Part shown: positions 6,429 to 12,544 of the stretch, one piece after another
Layout of the letters: each line of letters opens with the position of its first letter
Position numbering within the stretch: the stretch's first letter is position 1
Source: Pseudomonadota bacterium
GTDB lineage: Bacteria > Pseudomonadota > Alphaproteobacteria > Rhizobiales > Xanthobacteraceae
Length of the DNA: 12,544 bases
Assembly: GCA_023430245.1 (NCBI GenBank)
Contig: JAEZBA010000483.1
Span: 1-12,544 of the forward strand
Reading direction: 5' to 3'
Position numbers and translations under genes: made by a program
The notes under the pieces: generated by a model
The model's database searches: none
Told to the model about the DNA's origin: nothing
The model's input: the letters and a program-made list of their open reading frames with translations, nothing else

Positions 6429-7324
6429 GCCGCGCCAAGCTGACCCCCTTCGACTTTGCCTTGTATGCGACCGTCGTGCTGGCGTGGGGCTTCGCCTGGA
6501 TCGCGATCCATTTCCAGGTCGGCGTGGTCTCGCCCGATGTGTCGATGTTCTGGCGCTTCACGCTGGCCGGCGCCTTCATGCTCGGGATCGCCGCCATCCG
6601 CGGCGACCGGCTGCGCTACGCCCCGCGCGATCATGCCATGTTCGCTGCGCTCGGGCTGCTGCTGTTCTCGCTGAACTTTCTGTTGTTCTACCATGCCGCC
6701 GAGACGCTGCCGTCGGGACTGTTGTCGATCGTGTTCTCGCTGGCATCCTTCATCAATGTCTGGCTTGGCGCGCTCATTCTCAAGTCGCCGGTCGACCGCC
6801 GGGTCGTCATCGGCGGCCTTCTCGGCACCGCCGGCATGGCCGCTTTGTTCTATCCGCAATTCTCCGAACACGCGCTGCCGCAAAGTGCGCTGGCGGCGCT
6901 GGGCTTGAGTCTCGCTGGCACACTCGCCTTCTGCTTCGCCAACATGGTGTCCGCGCGCATCTCGATCCGCAAATTCCCGGTCTTCGCATCGACCGGCTAC
7001 GGCATGCTGTATGGAAGCGCCGGACTTGCGATCTACGCGCTCATCCGCGGCCACACCTTCACCGTGGAATGGACGCTGCCCTATCTCGGCGGCCTGATCT
7101 ATCTGGCGCTGATCGCGTCGGTGCTGGCCTTCGCCTGCTATCTCACGCTGCTCGGACGCATCGGCGCGGATCGCGCGGCCTATGTCACGGTACTCGGACC
7201 AGTGGTCGCGCTCGCGGTCTCGACCGTCGTCGAGAACTTCCAGTGGAGTCTCGTGGCCGCGCTCGGACTTGTCGCCGTGCTGATTGGCAACGTGCTGGTG
7301 CTGCGTCCGGCGCGGAAGGCGTAA
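6422..7324 (+). CDS. EamA / drug-metabolite transporter (DMT) family permease
   Basis: The 300-residue protein has the two-fold EamA layout, with about ten membrane helices in two halves. The first starts DFALYATVVLAWGFAWIAIH, the second LAALGLSLAGTLAFCFANMV, and the closing ALIASVLAFACYL...VLGPVVALAVSTVVENF...GLVAVLIGNVLVL is typical. I place the start at the GTG at 6422, which overlaps the ybaK stop by seven bases; upstream codons are out-of-frame ybaK. An AAGGCGGCGG purine stretch precedes it. DMT proteins export amino acids and other metabolites, and E. coli EamA itself exports cysteine pathway compounds. That substrate is attractive here because of the operon, but it is inference only. 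The gene ends 9 bases before the convergent LysR stop. Confidence 0.85.
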   Translation: MLSRAKLTPFDFALYATVVLAWGFAWIAIHFQVGVVSPDVSMFWRFTLAGAFMLGIAAIRGDRLRYAPRDHAMFAALGLLLFSLNFLLFYHAAETLPSGLLSIVFSLASFINVWLGALILKSPVDRRVVIGGLLGTAGMAALFYPQFSEHALPQSALAALGLSLAGTLAFCFANMVSARISIRKFPVFASTGYGMLYGSAGLAIYALIRGHTFTVEWTLPYLGGLIYLALIASVLAFACYLTLLGRIGADRAAYVTVLGPVVALAVSTVVENFQWSLVAALGLVAVLIGNVLVLRPARKA

Positions 7325-7333
7325 GCCCCGCGC

Positions 7334-8215
7334 CTATTCCGCCGCCTGCGCGTTCTCCGACAGGTTGTCGAGCGACGAGATGATGTGCTCGGCCAGCGCA
7401 TCGGCCAGCGCCGAGCTTTCGTGCGGGTTGCGCACGAGGCCGATGCGGCAATAGGGCAAATCCGGAAAGCCGTCGGCCGGCGTCAGCACCCGCATGCCGG
7501 GCCGCAGGGTCGATTCCGGCACCACCGAGACGGCAAGCCCCGACAGCACGGCCGCGACATAGGCACCGGCATTGGAGCTTGTGTAGATCACGCGGTGCGG
7601 CCGGCCGATCCCTTCGAGACGCTCCAGCGCGATCCGGCGCCAGGCGCAGCTCTGCTTGCCGAGCGCCAGCGGCAGCGGATTCTCGGTGTGGGTGGCGTGA
7701 CGCACGGACGTGACCCAGAGCAGACGCTCCTGCCGGAACGGCTCGGCGCTGCGCTGCGTCTCCGTCGTGGTGATGATAGCAAGGTCGAGGTCGTTGGCAT
7801 CGATGCGCCGCAGCAGATCCACCGATGGCTCGCACAGCACCGTCAGTTCGACGCCGGGATAGGAGCGCGAAAACCGCGCCATGATTTCCGGCAGATAACG
7901 GTCGGCATAATCATCCGGGACCCCAAGCCGCACGCGGCCGGACAACTCGGGACCGGAAAACGCCGCGAGCGCGTCGAGATTCAGCTTCACGATCTTGCGG
8001 GCGTAATCGAGCAGACGCTCGCCATCGTCGGTCAGCTTCGAGGCGCGGCCGTCGCGTGCGAAAATCGGCTTGTTCAGTCGCTCCTCCAGCCGCTTCATCT
8101 GCATCGAGACGGCGGACTGGGTCTTGTGCACGACATCCGCCGCCTTGGTGAAGCTGCCGGTCTCGGCAATGGCGATGAAGGTGCGGAGCTGGTCGATATC
8201 GATCAGTGCGGTCAT
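7334..8215 (-). CDS. LysR-family transcriptional regulator
   Basis: The 293-residue protein is a standard LysR regulator. A winged helix-turn-helix occupies residues 6-66 (DIDQLRTFIAIAETGSFTKA, then AVSMQMKRLEERLNKPIFAR), a linker helix follows to about 88, and a periplasmic-binding-like effector domain opens with LSGRVRLGVPDDYADRYLPE. An AGAGGA ribosome site lies about 9 bases before the ATG. The ligand is not recognisable. The gene diverges from a DUF1127 gene across 199 bases with an operator-like array (8260-8308), the usual setting for a LysR protein that controls its neighbour and itself. It does not look like VtlR, the Brucella LysR known to control DUF1127 genes, whose N-terminus as I recall differs. 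It converges on the eamA-type gene. Confidence 0.93.
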   Translation of the reverse strand: MTALIDIDQLRTFIAIAETGSFTKAADVVHKTQSAVSMQMKRLEERLNKPIFARDGRASKLTDDGERLLDYARKIVKLNLDALAAFSGPELSGRVRLGVPDDYADRYLPEIMARFSRSYPGVELTVLCEPSVDLLRRIDANDLDLAIITTTETQRSAEPFRQERLLWVTSVRHATHTENPLPLALGKQSCAWRRIALERLEGIGRPHRVIYTSSNAGAYVAAVLSGLAVSVVPESTLRPGMRVLTPADGFPDLPYCRIGLVRNPHESSALADALAEHIISSLDNLSENAQAAE

Positions 8216-8259
8216 CGGGAATCCTCTGGGACGGCCACCCGCCCCGGCCGGCCTGTCAT

Positions 8260-8308
8260 CATTGATCGTGATGTTTCAGATTATAAACATTCGTTTCACT
8301 TATCAATG
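8260..8308. promoter_or_regulatory. LysR-type operator region with nested inverted and direct repeats
   Basis: In the AT-rich middle of the divergent gap I see four signals. CATTGAT (8260-8266) faces ATCAATG (8302-8308). ATGTTT (8271-8276) faces AAACAT (8285-8290) over 8 bases. A T-N11-A LysR box runs from T8275 to A8287. GTTTCA occurs twice, at 8273-8278 and 8293-8298, spaced 20 bases, close to two helical turns. The arrangement fits LysR tetramer binding between the regulator and its divergent target. The binding itself is inferred. Confidence 0.6.
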
Positions 8309-8414
8309 GGCCGGTGCCATATCCGGAGCCGTTCAACGCTTCCGTGCCGGAAATCGGGTCGCGCAGTGAGGTCTGCGGCGAGAGGATTTCGGCACGGCGC
8401 GACAGGAGGTTCCG

Positions 8415-8804
8415 ATGTCCGCGATATCCAGTTCCGAGCCGATCCAGAGACGCCGCAGCGAGCCGGCCGTGGTCCGCGTCGCCTTTGCCATCGCGTTGAA
8501 CGGCATGCGTAAACTGGCCCGCCTGCTGAAGCACCGCCGCGATGCGCGGATGCTGGCCGGAATGGACGACCGGATGCTGGGCGATATCGGCCTGACCCGA
8601 AGCGACCTGCGCGATGCCTACGCGCAGCCGCTGTGGCGCGATCCGACCGACGTGCTGGCCGGTCGCGCGCGCGACAAGCGCCTCAATCGACGAGGCCGCG
8701 TCGATGTCCTGACGGGGGAAGTCTTGCCGGTCGAGGCGCCGTCGATCGCGCCCGACGCACCGGTCGGGACGGCGGCGAGGCCGTCGCCCTGGCCCTATCT
8801 CTGA
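8415..8804 (+). CDS. DUF1127 domain protein
   Basis: The 129-residue protein contains one DUF1127 core (about residues 36-76), recognised from LLKHRRDARMLAGMDDRMLG followed by DIGLTRSDL and the Trp-containing QPLWRDP. This core is Arg-rich and helical. In other alphaproteobacteria small DUF1127 proteins bind RNA or affect phosphate, carbon and stress metabolism. This one is longer than the 45-50 residue type: it has an Arg-containing N-terminal leader and a Pro/Ala-rich C-terminal tail after an RGRVDVLTGEVLPVE segment. No signal peptide is seen. A textbook AGGAGG (8404-8409) five bases before the ATG at 8415 fixes the start. It diverges from the LysR gene, which probably controls it, and is followed by three hairpins. 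Confidence 0.88.
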   Translation: MSAISSSEPIQRRRSEPAVVRVAFAIALNGMRKLARLLKHRRDARMLAGMDDRMLGDIGLTRSDLRDAYAQPLWRDPTDVLAGRARDKRLNRRGRVDVLTGEVLPVEAPSIAPDAPVGTAARPSPWPYL

Positions 8805-8812
8805 AAGCCTTT

Positions 8813-8834
8813 GGCCGGCCCTGCCCAGCCGGCC
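8813..8834. other. stem-loop 1 downstream of the DUF1127 gene
   Basis: GGCCGGC (8813-8819) and GCCGGCC (8828-8834) form a perfect 7-bp stem with a 9-base loop, starting 9 bases after the DUF1127 stop. No T run follows, so it is not a classical terminator by itself. It is the first of three consecutive hairpins. Confidence 0.6.
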
Positions 8835-8837
8835 GAA

Positions 8838-8875
8838 GATCCGCAAAGGCGTGTGTCCCCTCGCACGTGCGGATC
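8838..8875. other. stem-loop 2 downstream of the DUF1127 gene
   Basis: GATCCGCA (8838-8845) pairs perfectly with TGCGGATC (8868-8875). Inside it CGTGTG and CGCACG can pair further with one G-U, giving a long interrupted stem. It sits between stem-loop 1 and the terminator with only a few bases on either side, so the whole block would be strongly structured in a plus-strand transcript. Confidence 0.6.
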
Positions 8876-8909
8876 AAGCGCCCGCCCGGCCCTCCCCGGC
8901 GGGCGCTTT
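8876..8909. terminator. intrinsic terminator between DUF1127 and the glycosyltransferase gene
   Basis: AAGCGCCCGCC (8876-8886) and GGCGGGCGCTT (8898-8908) form an 11-bp perfect stem with an 11-base loop, followed on the plus strand by a short T run (CTTTA). It terminates the DUF1127 transcript and overlaps the stop codon of the convergent glycosyltransferase (8910-8908), so it may serve both directions. Confidence 0.78.
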
Positions 8910-10536
8910 ACTGTCGCAGGTTATCGAACGGCTGGTTCAGGGCTTTCTGAGTAAGGCCGCGCCGATCCTTCACTACGCCGATCGGGACGCCGAGCCGCGT
9001 GATGGTCGCAATCACCCGGCCATCGACCAGCCGGTCGCAATTCATCTGGGTCGGTGCGATGAAGAAATCCGCCTCGAGCCAGCCCGGCGAGGCCTGCAGG
9101 CGCTTGTCGGCATAATTGTCGAACGAGAATTTTTCGCCGCAGACGCCGACCGTATAGACCTGCTGCGACTGATCTTTGGCCAGACCAAGATAATCCTGCA
9201 GCGCGCTGACGGCCTCGGGCATCATGTTGACCCAGTAATCCATCTCATAGCGGCGTGCCGCGCCCTCCAGCCCGCCGACCAGCTGGTTGTAGAACATGTA
9301 TTCGTACGGATGCAGCCGAACCAGCACACTGGCATTCCATAGCAAAGAGATCGTGAGCGCAGCGGCGGCGCCGGCCGCAACCCAGCGGCGTGGCGAAAGC
9401 GCAGCCAGCAGCGAGTCGAAGCCGATGCCGGCGAGCACTGCTAGCGGCGGCACCACAAACAGAAAGTGGCGCATGCCGGTGAAAGCCGGCCCCTCCATCA
9501 TCGCCTCGCACAATACCGGAAAGATTGCGACGAAGGCGATGAAGACCGCTTCGACATGCCGCCTCGGCGGCTGCGAAATTCCATCGCGCGCAAGCGCCCA
9601 GATCGACACCGCGATCGCGCAGAGCGCTCCCGCATAGACCACCAGCGGAACCTTGATCAGGAGATATAACGGGACGTACCACCACGGCACGTCGGCCATG
9701 CGATAGATCTCGCCGGCAACGACGGTGCGGATCTCGTAATGAAAATGTGCGAAGGAGAAGATCGCGCGCAACGGATTGAGCGGTGAGAGCCAGGCCCATG
9801 GCCAGGCCGCGATCATGATCAGGTATCCGATCGCTGCAGCTGGCGCGAACCACAAGGCCGATCGGGCAACGAATGTGCTCGCCTCGCGGAGCCGAAGCGG
9901 GTGTGGCACCGATATCAGCACCATGACGCCCGCATAGCCGATCAGTAGCAGACCCATCGCCCGCAGGCCGGTTGCGCAGCCGAGCATCAGGCCGAATCCG
10001 ACCACATCGAACGGGCGCGGGGCCGGCAGATCGCGGCCGGCACGCAACAGAAAGAACACAGCCCAGATCACCGAGGCGGCGAACGGCACGTCCTTGGTGT
10101 GATTGAACATGCCGCCGAAATACGGGCCGGAAACCGCGATCGCGCAGAGCGCGATCAGTCCGGCACGCGGGCCCGCGACCAGGCGGGCCGTTGCCCAGAC
10201 CCCGGCCATTCCCGCAACGCCAATCATCGCGGAGAGGAAATGGCGGATCAGGTAGGGATCGAACGGCAGCAATCTGGCGAGGCCGACCGCGACGATGTCG
10301 AACAGGCCGCCATACAGATAAAGGTTCTTGTAGTTGAACAGCGCGGTGTCGCGAAACCCGCTGGCATAATAATTGATGATCAACTCGCCAAAGCGATGCT
10401 GGACTTCCTCGTCATTCGATATGCCGTAGTCGCGGAATAGAAAAATCGCGCCCAGCATCAGCGCGATCAAAATCGCAAGCGACACGCGGTCGGTGCCGCG
10501 AAACCGCCTGCCGGCATCAACAACGGCAGAGTCCAT
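8908..10536 (-). CDS. Glycosyltransferase family 39-like membrane protein (PMT/ArnT type)
   Basis: The 542-residue protein has the GT-C layout. One membrane helix (about 18-35) is followed by a non-cytoplasmic loop with the acidic motif SNDEEVQHRFGE (Asp42-Glu44), the likely catalytic Asp/Glu of PMT/ArnT enzymes. About ten more helices reach to residue 410, and a soluble C-terminal domain runs from 415 to 542. Such enzymes move a sugar from a polyprenyl-phosphate donor to a lipid, glycan or protein on the periplasmic side; the acceptor here is unknown. NYKNLYLYGGLFD in the first large loop and FNHTKDVPFA after helix 4 look like conserved active-site loops. The ATG at 10536 gives a sensible cytoplasmic N-terminus, though its ribosome site is poor. 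No cell-wall or LPS genes adjoin it. Confidence 0.83.
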   Translation of the reverse strand: MDSAVVDAGRRFRGTDRVSLAILIALMLGAIFLFRDYGISNDEEVQHRFGELIINYYASGFRDTALFNYKNLYLYGGLFDIVAVGLARLLPFDPYLIRHFLSAMIGVAGMAGVWATARLVAGPRAGLIALCAIAVSGPYFGGMFNHTKDVPFAASVIWAVFFLLRAGRDLPAPRPFDVVGFGLMLGCATGLRAMGLLLIGYAGVMVLISVPHPLRLREASTFVARSALWFAPAAAIGYLIMIAAWPWAWLSPLNPLRAIFSFAHFHYEIRTVVAGEIYRMADVPWWYVPLYLLIKVPLVVYAGALCAIAVSIWALARDGISQPPRRHVEAVFIAFVAIFPVLCEAMMEGPAFTGMRHFLFVVPPLAVLAGIGFDSLLAALSPRRWVAAGAAAALTISLLWNASVLVRLHPYEYMFYNQLVGGLEGAARRYEMDYWVNMMPEAVSALQDYLGLAKDQSQQVYTVGVCGEKFSFDNYADKRLQASPGWLEADFFIAPTQMNCDRLVDGRVIATITRLGVPIGVVKDRRGLTQKALNQPFDNLRQ

Positions 10537-10701
10537 GGCGGAACTTTGCGCAACGCGGCAGATTTGTCATGCTGCTTCGCACAACCCTGTTTGACCGGAC
10601 CGGACATCACGACTTCGCGGGCGCAGCATTCGGTCCTCGCAACCCGGACCCGAGCCCTTTAGACTGCGTGTGGATGGCTTCCTGGAATTTCGGGCAGGGG
10701 A

Positions 10702-11244
10702 ATGAACCGGCGCCTCGTGACGGCCGTAATCTGTATGATGGCGCTGATGTCAGGGGTGATGGCCGCTCGGGCTCAGGTCGGCTTCGACCGGCCAGGCGGC
10801 GACTATGGCAGCGGGCCGGTGCGCAGCGGGGATCCGGCCGTCTGCGCCGCGCGCTGCGAGCGCGACAGCCGGTGCCGCGCCTGGAGCTTTTCCTATCCGG
10901 GGACGACAGCGCGCGAGGCCATGTGCCACTTGAAGAACACGGTCACGCCGCTCAAGGAGGACAAGTGCTGCGTGTCCGGCATCCGCGGCGCGGCGCTGCT
11001 TGAGCCCAAGACGGGTCCGGCCGAATTTTCCATCGATCGCGTCGGCGGCGATTATCGGTCCTTTGACATCGCAGCGCATCCATCGGGAGCAACCTGCGCC
11101 AAGGCGTGCCAGGCCGACCGCCGCTGCCGCGCCTTCACCTATGTCCGCCCCGGTTATGGCAGCGCCTCGGCCCGCTGTTATCTCAAGGACCGGATCACCC
11201 GGCCACGCCGCAAACCCTGCTGCATTTCTGGCGTTGTGCGTTAG
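10702..11244 (+). CDS. Secreted protein with two PAN/apple domains
   Basis: A 180-residue exported protein. Residues 1-24 are a signal peptide (MNRRL, hydrophobic core, cleavage after AARA before QVGFDRPGGDY). The rest is two copies of a PAN_4-like unit about 84 residues apart. Each begins with FDRPGGDY or IDRVGGDY (28-35, 111-118) and carries six cysteines at equal spacing: C48, C52, C58, C75, C89, C90 and C132, C136, C142, C159, C173, C174. C-RAW/FTY and the closing K-C-C-(I/V)-SG are also repeated. PAN domains bind proteins or sugars and are held by disulfides, so the protein should act in the periplasm or outside. A purine-rich GGGCAGGGG lies directly before the ATG, rather close. No partner gene is obvious; DUF6152 starts 33 bases downstream on the same strand. 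Confidence 0.85.
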   Translation: MNRRLVTAVICMMALMSGVMAARAQVGFDRPGGDYGSGPVRSGDPAVCAARCERDSRCRAWSFSYPGTTAREAMCHLKNTVTPLKEDKCCVSGIRGAALLEPKTGPAEFSIDRVGGDYRSFDIAAHPSGATCAKACQADRRCRAFTYVRPGYGSASARCYLKDRITRPRRKPCCISGVVR

Positions 11245-11277
11245 GTCAGGAAAAGCGCAATCCATGGAGGTGAGGAC

Positions 11278-11625
11278 ATGAAGACCGGTTTTCTTGCCGC
11301 TGCTGTTGTCGCCGTTGCGTGCGGAAGTGCCGCCGCCCATCATGGATGGGGCAGCTACGAGGCGGCCAAGCCGATCACGGTGCAGGGCACGATCGTGGAA
11401 TCGAAATACGAGAACCCGCACGCCACCATCACCGTGAAGGCTGCCGACAAGGTCTGGACCGTGACCCTTGCGCCCACCTTCCGCATGATCAATCGCGGCG
11501 CCAGCAAGGACATGGTCGCGGTCGGAAAGACCGTCTCGGCCTACGGCTATGCATCCAACGTCGAGAAAGATGAAATGCGCGCCGAGCGCATCACGGTCGA
11601 CGGCAAGACCGTCGAGATGCGCTAA
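11278..11625 (+). CDS. Exported DUF6152 family protein
   Basis: The 115-residue protein has a signal peptide (residues 1-20, ending GSAAA) followed by HHGWGSYEAAKPITVQGTIV, an ENPHATITVKA strand at 46-56, and a small beta-rich domain. AHH at the start and NPHA in the middle are the conserved marks of DUF6152 as I recall it. Cleavage after Ala20 would leave His21-His22 at the mature N-terminus, with His48 as a third conserved histidine. A Cys at 15 lies in the leader but is too early for a normal lipobox. A GGAGG (11266-11270) seven bases upstream fixes the start. The stop overlaps the next start as TAATG, so it is coupled to a membrane protein. Function is unknown; a periplasmic metal or ligand-binding role is possible. 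Confidence 0.85.
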   Translation: MKTGFLAAAVVAVACGSAAAHHGWGSYEAAKPITVQGTIVESKYENPHATITVKAADKVWTVTLAPTFRMINRGASKDMVAVGKTVSAYGYASNVEKDEMRAERITVDGKTVEMR

Positions 11626-12116
11626 TGACCGATGCCGCGCCCGCGATTTTCGTTGCCATCGAGGGCTCGGCCTTTGCCGCCACTGTCCGGCAATCGCCCT
11701 ATCTCTACATGGTCGCGAATGTTGCGCACATTCTGTCGCTGATGGTGTTCTTTGGCGCCGTCGCGGTGATGGACCTGCGGCTGGCCGGATTTTTCCAGGC
11801 GACATGGCCGGGCAGCATGTTGCGGCGCGCGCGGCTGGTGGCGATCCTGGGCTTTGTCGGGCTTGTCGCGTCCGGAACGCTGCTGTTCGTGGCGGAAGCG
11901 AGCCACGTGGTTCTGAACGCGATGTTTCAGATCAAGTTCGCCCTGATCGCGCTCGGCCTCATCAACATCGTCTGGTTCGAATATTTCATCGCCGACCGGG
12001 TGCGCGACCTGCAGCCGCATACGCCGCTGCCCGGCCGGGCGCGCTTCGTCGGCGTGACGTCGCTCGTCATTTGGTTCGCGGTCGCGGCCTGCGGACGGCT
12101 GATCGCGTATTTCTAG
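11625..12116 (+). CDS. Four-helix membrane protein, DUF6644-like
   Basis: A 163-residue membrane protein with four hydrophobic segments (about 27-48, 70-92, 96-121 and 142-160) and short loops. The SPYLYMVANVAHILSLMVFF block with His35 in helix 1 and the helix-end MDLRLAG (49-55) resemble the family now called DUF6644, to which I assign it with moderate confidence. A second histidine (His94) lies at the start of helix 3. Such membrane histidines could bind heme or a metal ion, but that is not shown. Its ATG shares one base with the DUF6152 stop (TAATG, 11623-11627), so the two are probably made together. The TAG stop lies inside the first arm of a strong hairpin. Confidence 0.75.
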   Translation: MTDAAPAIFVAIEGSAFAATVRQSPYLYMVANVAHILSLMVFFGAVAVMDLRLAGFFQATWPGSMLRRARLVAILGFVGLVASGTLLFVAEASHVVLNAMFQIKFALIALGLINIVWFEYFIADRVRDLQPHTPLPGRARFVGVTSLVIWFAVAACGRLIAYF

Positions 12117-12155
12117 AGTCTTTTCGCTTTTCTTCGAATCGCGAAAAGACTCTAG
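12113..12155. terminator. 15-bp perfect hairpin between convergent genes
   Basis: CTAGAGTCTTTTCGC (12113-12127) and GCGAAAAGACTCTAG (12141-12155) are perfect inverted copies around a 13-base loop. The TAG stop of the DUF6644-like gene is part of the first arm. No clear T run follows, but the stem is strong and lies between convergent genes, so a terminator role for one or both is likely. It could also be part of the repeat element next to it. Confidence 0.65.
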
Positions 12156-12165
12156 GCTATTGCGG

Positions 12166-12218
12166 TGACGCGTTTTCTTAACGCGAACCGGGACCAACTT
12201 CGCTCGAAAACGCTCTAG
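12166..12218. repeat. dispersed Bradyrhizobium-type intergenic repeat
   Basis: Read on the minus strand this is TAGAGCGTTTTCGAGCGAAG, then a GGTCCCGGTTCGCG-type middle, then AAGAAAACGCGTCA. It closely resembles a short repeat that I remember as extremely common between genes in Bradyrhizobium and related genera. It holds a small hairpin, CGCGTT (12169-12174) with AACGCG (12180-12185). It lies directly before the tldD stop and carries no gene. Confidence 0.7.
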
Positions 12219-12544
12219 TCAGCCGGTTCCGCCGATGGTGATCCGGTCCATGCGCAGCGTGGGCTGGCCGACGCCGACCGGCACGCCCTGGCCGTTCTTG
12301 CCGCAGGTGCCGATGCCGTGGTCGAGCGCGAGGTCGTTGCCGATCATCGAGATGCGATGCAGGTCGGTCGGGCCGTTGCCGATCATCATCGCGCCCTTCA
12401 CCGGCGCGCCGATCTTGCCGTTCTCGATGAGATAAGCCTCGGTGCAGCCGAACACGAACTTGCCTGATGTGATATCCACCTGACCGCCACCGAAGGAAAC
12501 GGCATAGATGCCCTTCTTGACGGAGGAGATGATCTCCTCGGGCG
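12219..12544 (-). CDS. tldD: Metalloprotease TldD, C-terminal part (5' end outside window)
   Basis: The minus-strand frame enters at the right edge and ends at a TGA (12221-12219), giving the last 107 or so residues. It reads EEIISSVKKGIYAVSFGGGQ, then VDITSGKFVFGCTEAYLIENGKIG..APVKGAMMIGNGPTDLHRISMIG and a closing GTCGKNGQGVPVGVGQPTLRMDRITIGGTG. This is the highly conserved C-terminus of TldD, the partner of TldE/PmbA in a zinc metalloprotease that degrades unfolded peptides and matures some ribosomal peptides. The metal-binding motif lies upstream, outside the window. The GTCGKNGQ-VPVG-GQP block is the most diagnostic part. It converges on the DUF6644-like gene. Confidence 0.95.
   Translation of the reverse strand, partial: PEEIISSVKKGIYAVSFGGGQVDITSGKFVFGCTEAYLIENGKIGAPVKGAMMIGNGPTDLHRISMIGNDLALDHGIGTCGKNGQGVPVGVGQPTLRMDRITIGGTG

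Noticed and set aside
7334..8215. Identification of the LysR regulator as VtlR/LsrB
   Set aside because: The neighbouring DUF1127 gene suggested it, but the N-terminal DNA-binding sequence does not match VtlR as I remember it, so I left the gene unnamed.
10750..11805. 351-codon minus-strand open frame opposite the PAN and DUF6152 genes
   Set aside because: It spans three genes with signal peptides or membrane helices in the other strand and shows no domain of its own.
1..12544. tRNA, rRNA, CRISPR array, insertion sequence or phage genes
   Set aside because: I looked for cloverleaf-like ends, regularly spaced repeats, transposase or integrase motifs and found none.

Overview
The window reads as chromosomal DNA of a GC-rich alphaproteobacterium, most likely Bradyrhizobium or a close relative in the Nitrobacteraceae. 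The reasons are the alphaproteobacterial (5-carbon precursor) HemA, the plant/alphaproteobacterial type of glutamate-cysteine ligase, the DUF6481, DUF1127, DUF6152 and DUF6644 family proteins, a FixK/FNR-type box in front of hemA, and short intergenic repeats that resemble those scattered through Bradyrhizobium and Rhodopseudomonas genomes. This is assigned from memory of the families; no search was run.

Layout. Positions 1-197 (-) hold the N-terminus of a charged DUF6481 protein cut by the window edge. Positions 353-1635 (+) hold an isochorismatase-like cysteine hydrolase overlapping a DedA-family membrane protein. A perfect hairpin (1655-1676) separates this pair from a convergent 27-residue membrane peptide gene (1698-1781, -). 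A perfect TTGAT-N4-ATCAA box (1921-1934) lies upstream of hemA (2072-3298, +), which makes 5-aminolevulinate for heme and tetrapyrroles. hemA converges on an AbrB-family membrane protein (3307-4401, -). Between that gene and gshA is a repeat-bearing intergenic region (tandem 24-mers plus an inverted repeat). Then comes a tightly overlapping operon: gshA (glutathione synthesis), a YbaK-type Cys-tRNA(Pro) deacylase and an EamA/DMT exporter (4588-7324, +). A LysR regulator (7334-8215, -) diverges from a DUF1127 gene (8415-8804, +) across an operator-like region. Three consecutive stem-loops follow DUF1127 and lead into the end of a convergent GT39-type membrane glycosyltransferase (8908-10536, -). 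The last part has a secreted double PAN/apple-domain protein (10702-11244, +), an exported DUF6152 protein coupled to a four-helix DUF6644-type membrane protein (11278-12116, +), a strong hairpin plus a dispersed repeat, and the C-terminal end of tldD (12219 to the edge, -).

Most of this is ordinary core or near-core genome, with no sign of a phage, transposon or CRISPR array. The points most worth following up are: the DUF6152/DUF6644 pair, whose predicted mature N-terminus is His-His and which could be a CopC/CopD-like metal module (hypothesis only); the LysR/DUF1127 unit with its structured operator and hairpin-rich 3' region; the oxygen-linked control site of hemA; and the coupled cysteine-related gshA-ybaK-eamA operon.
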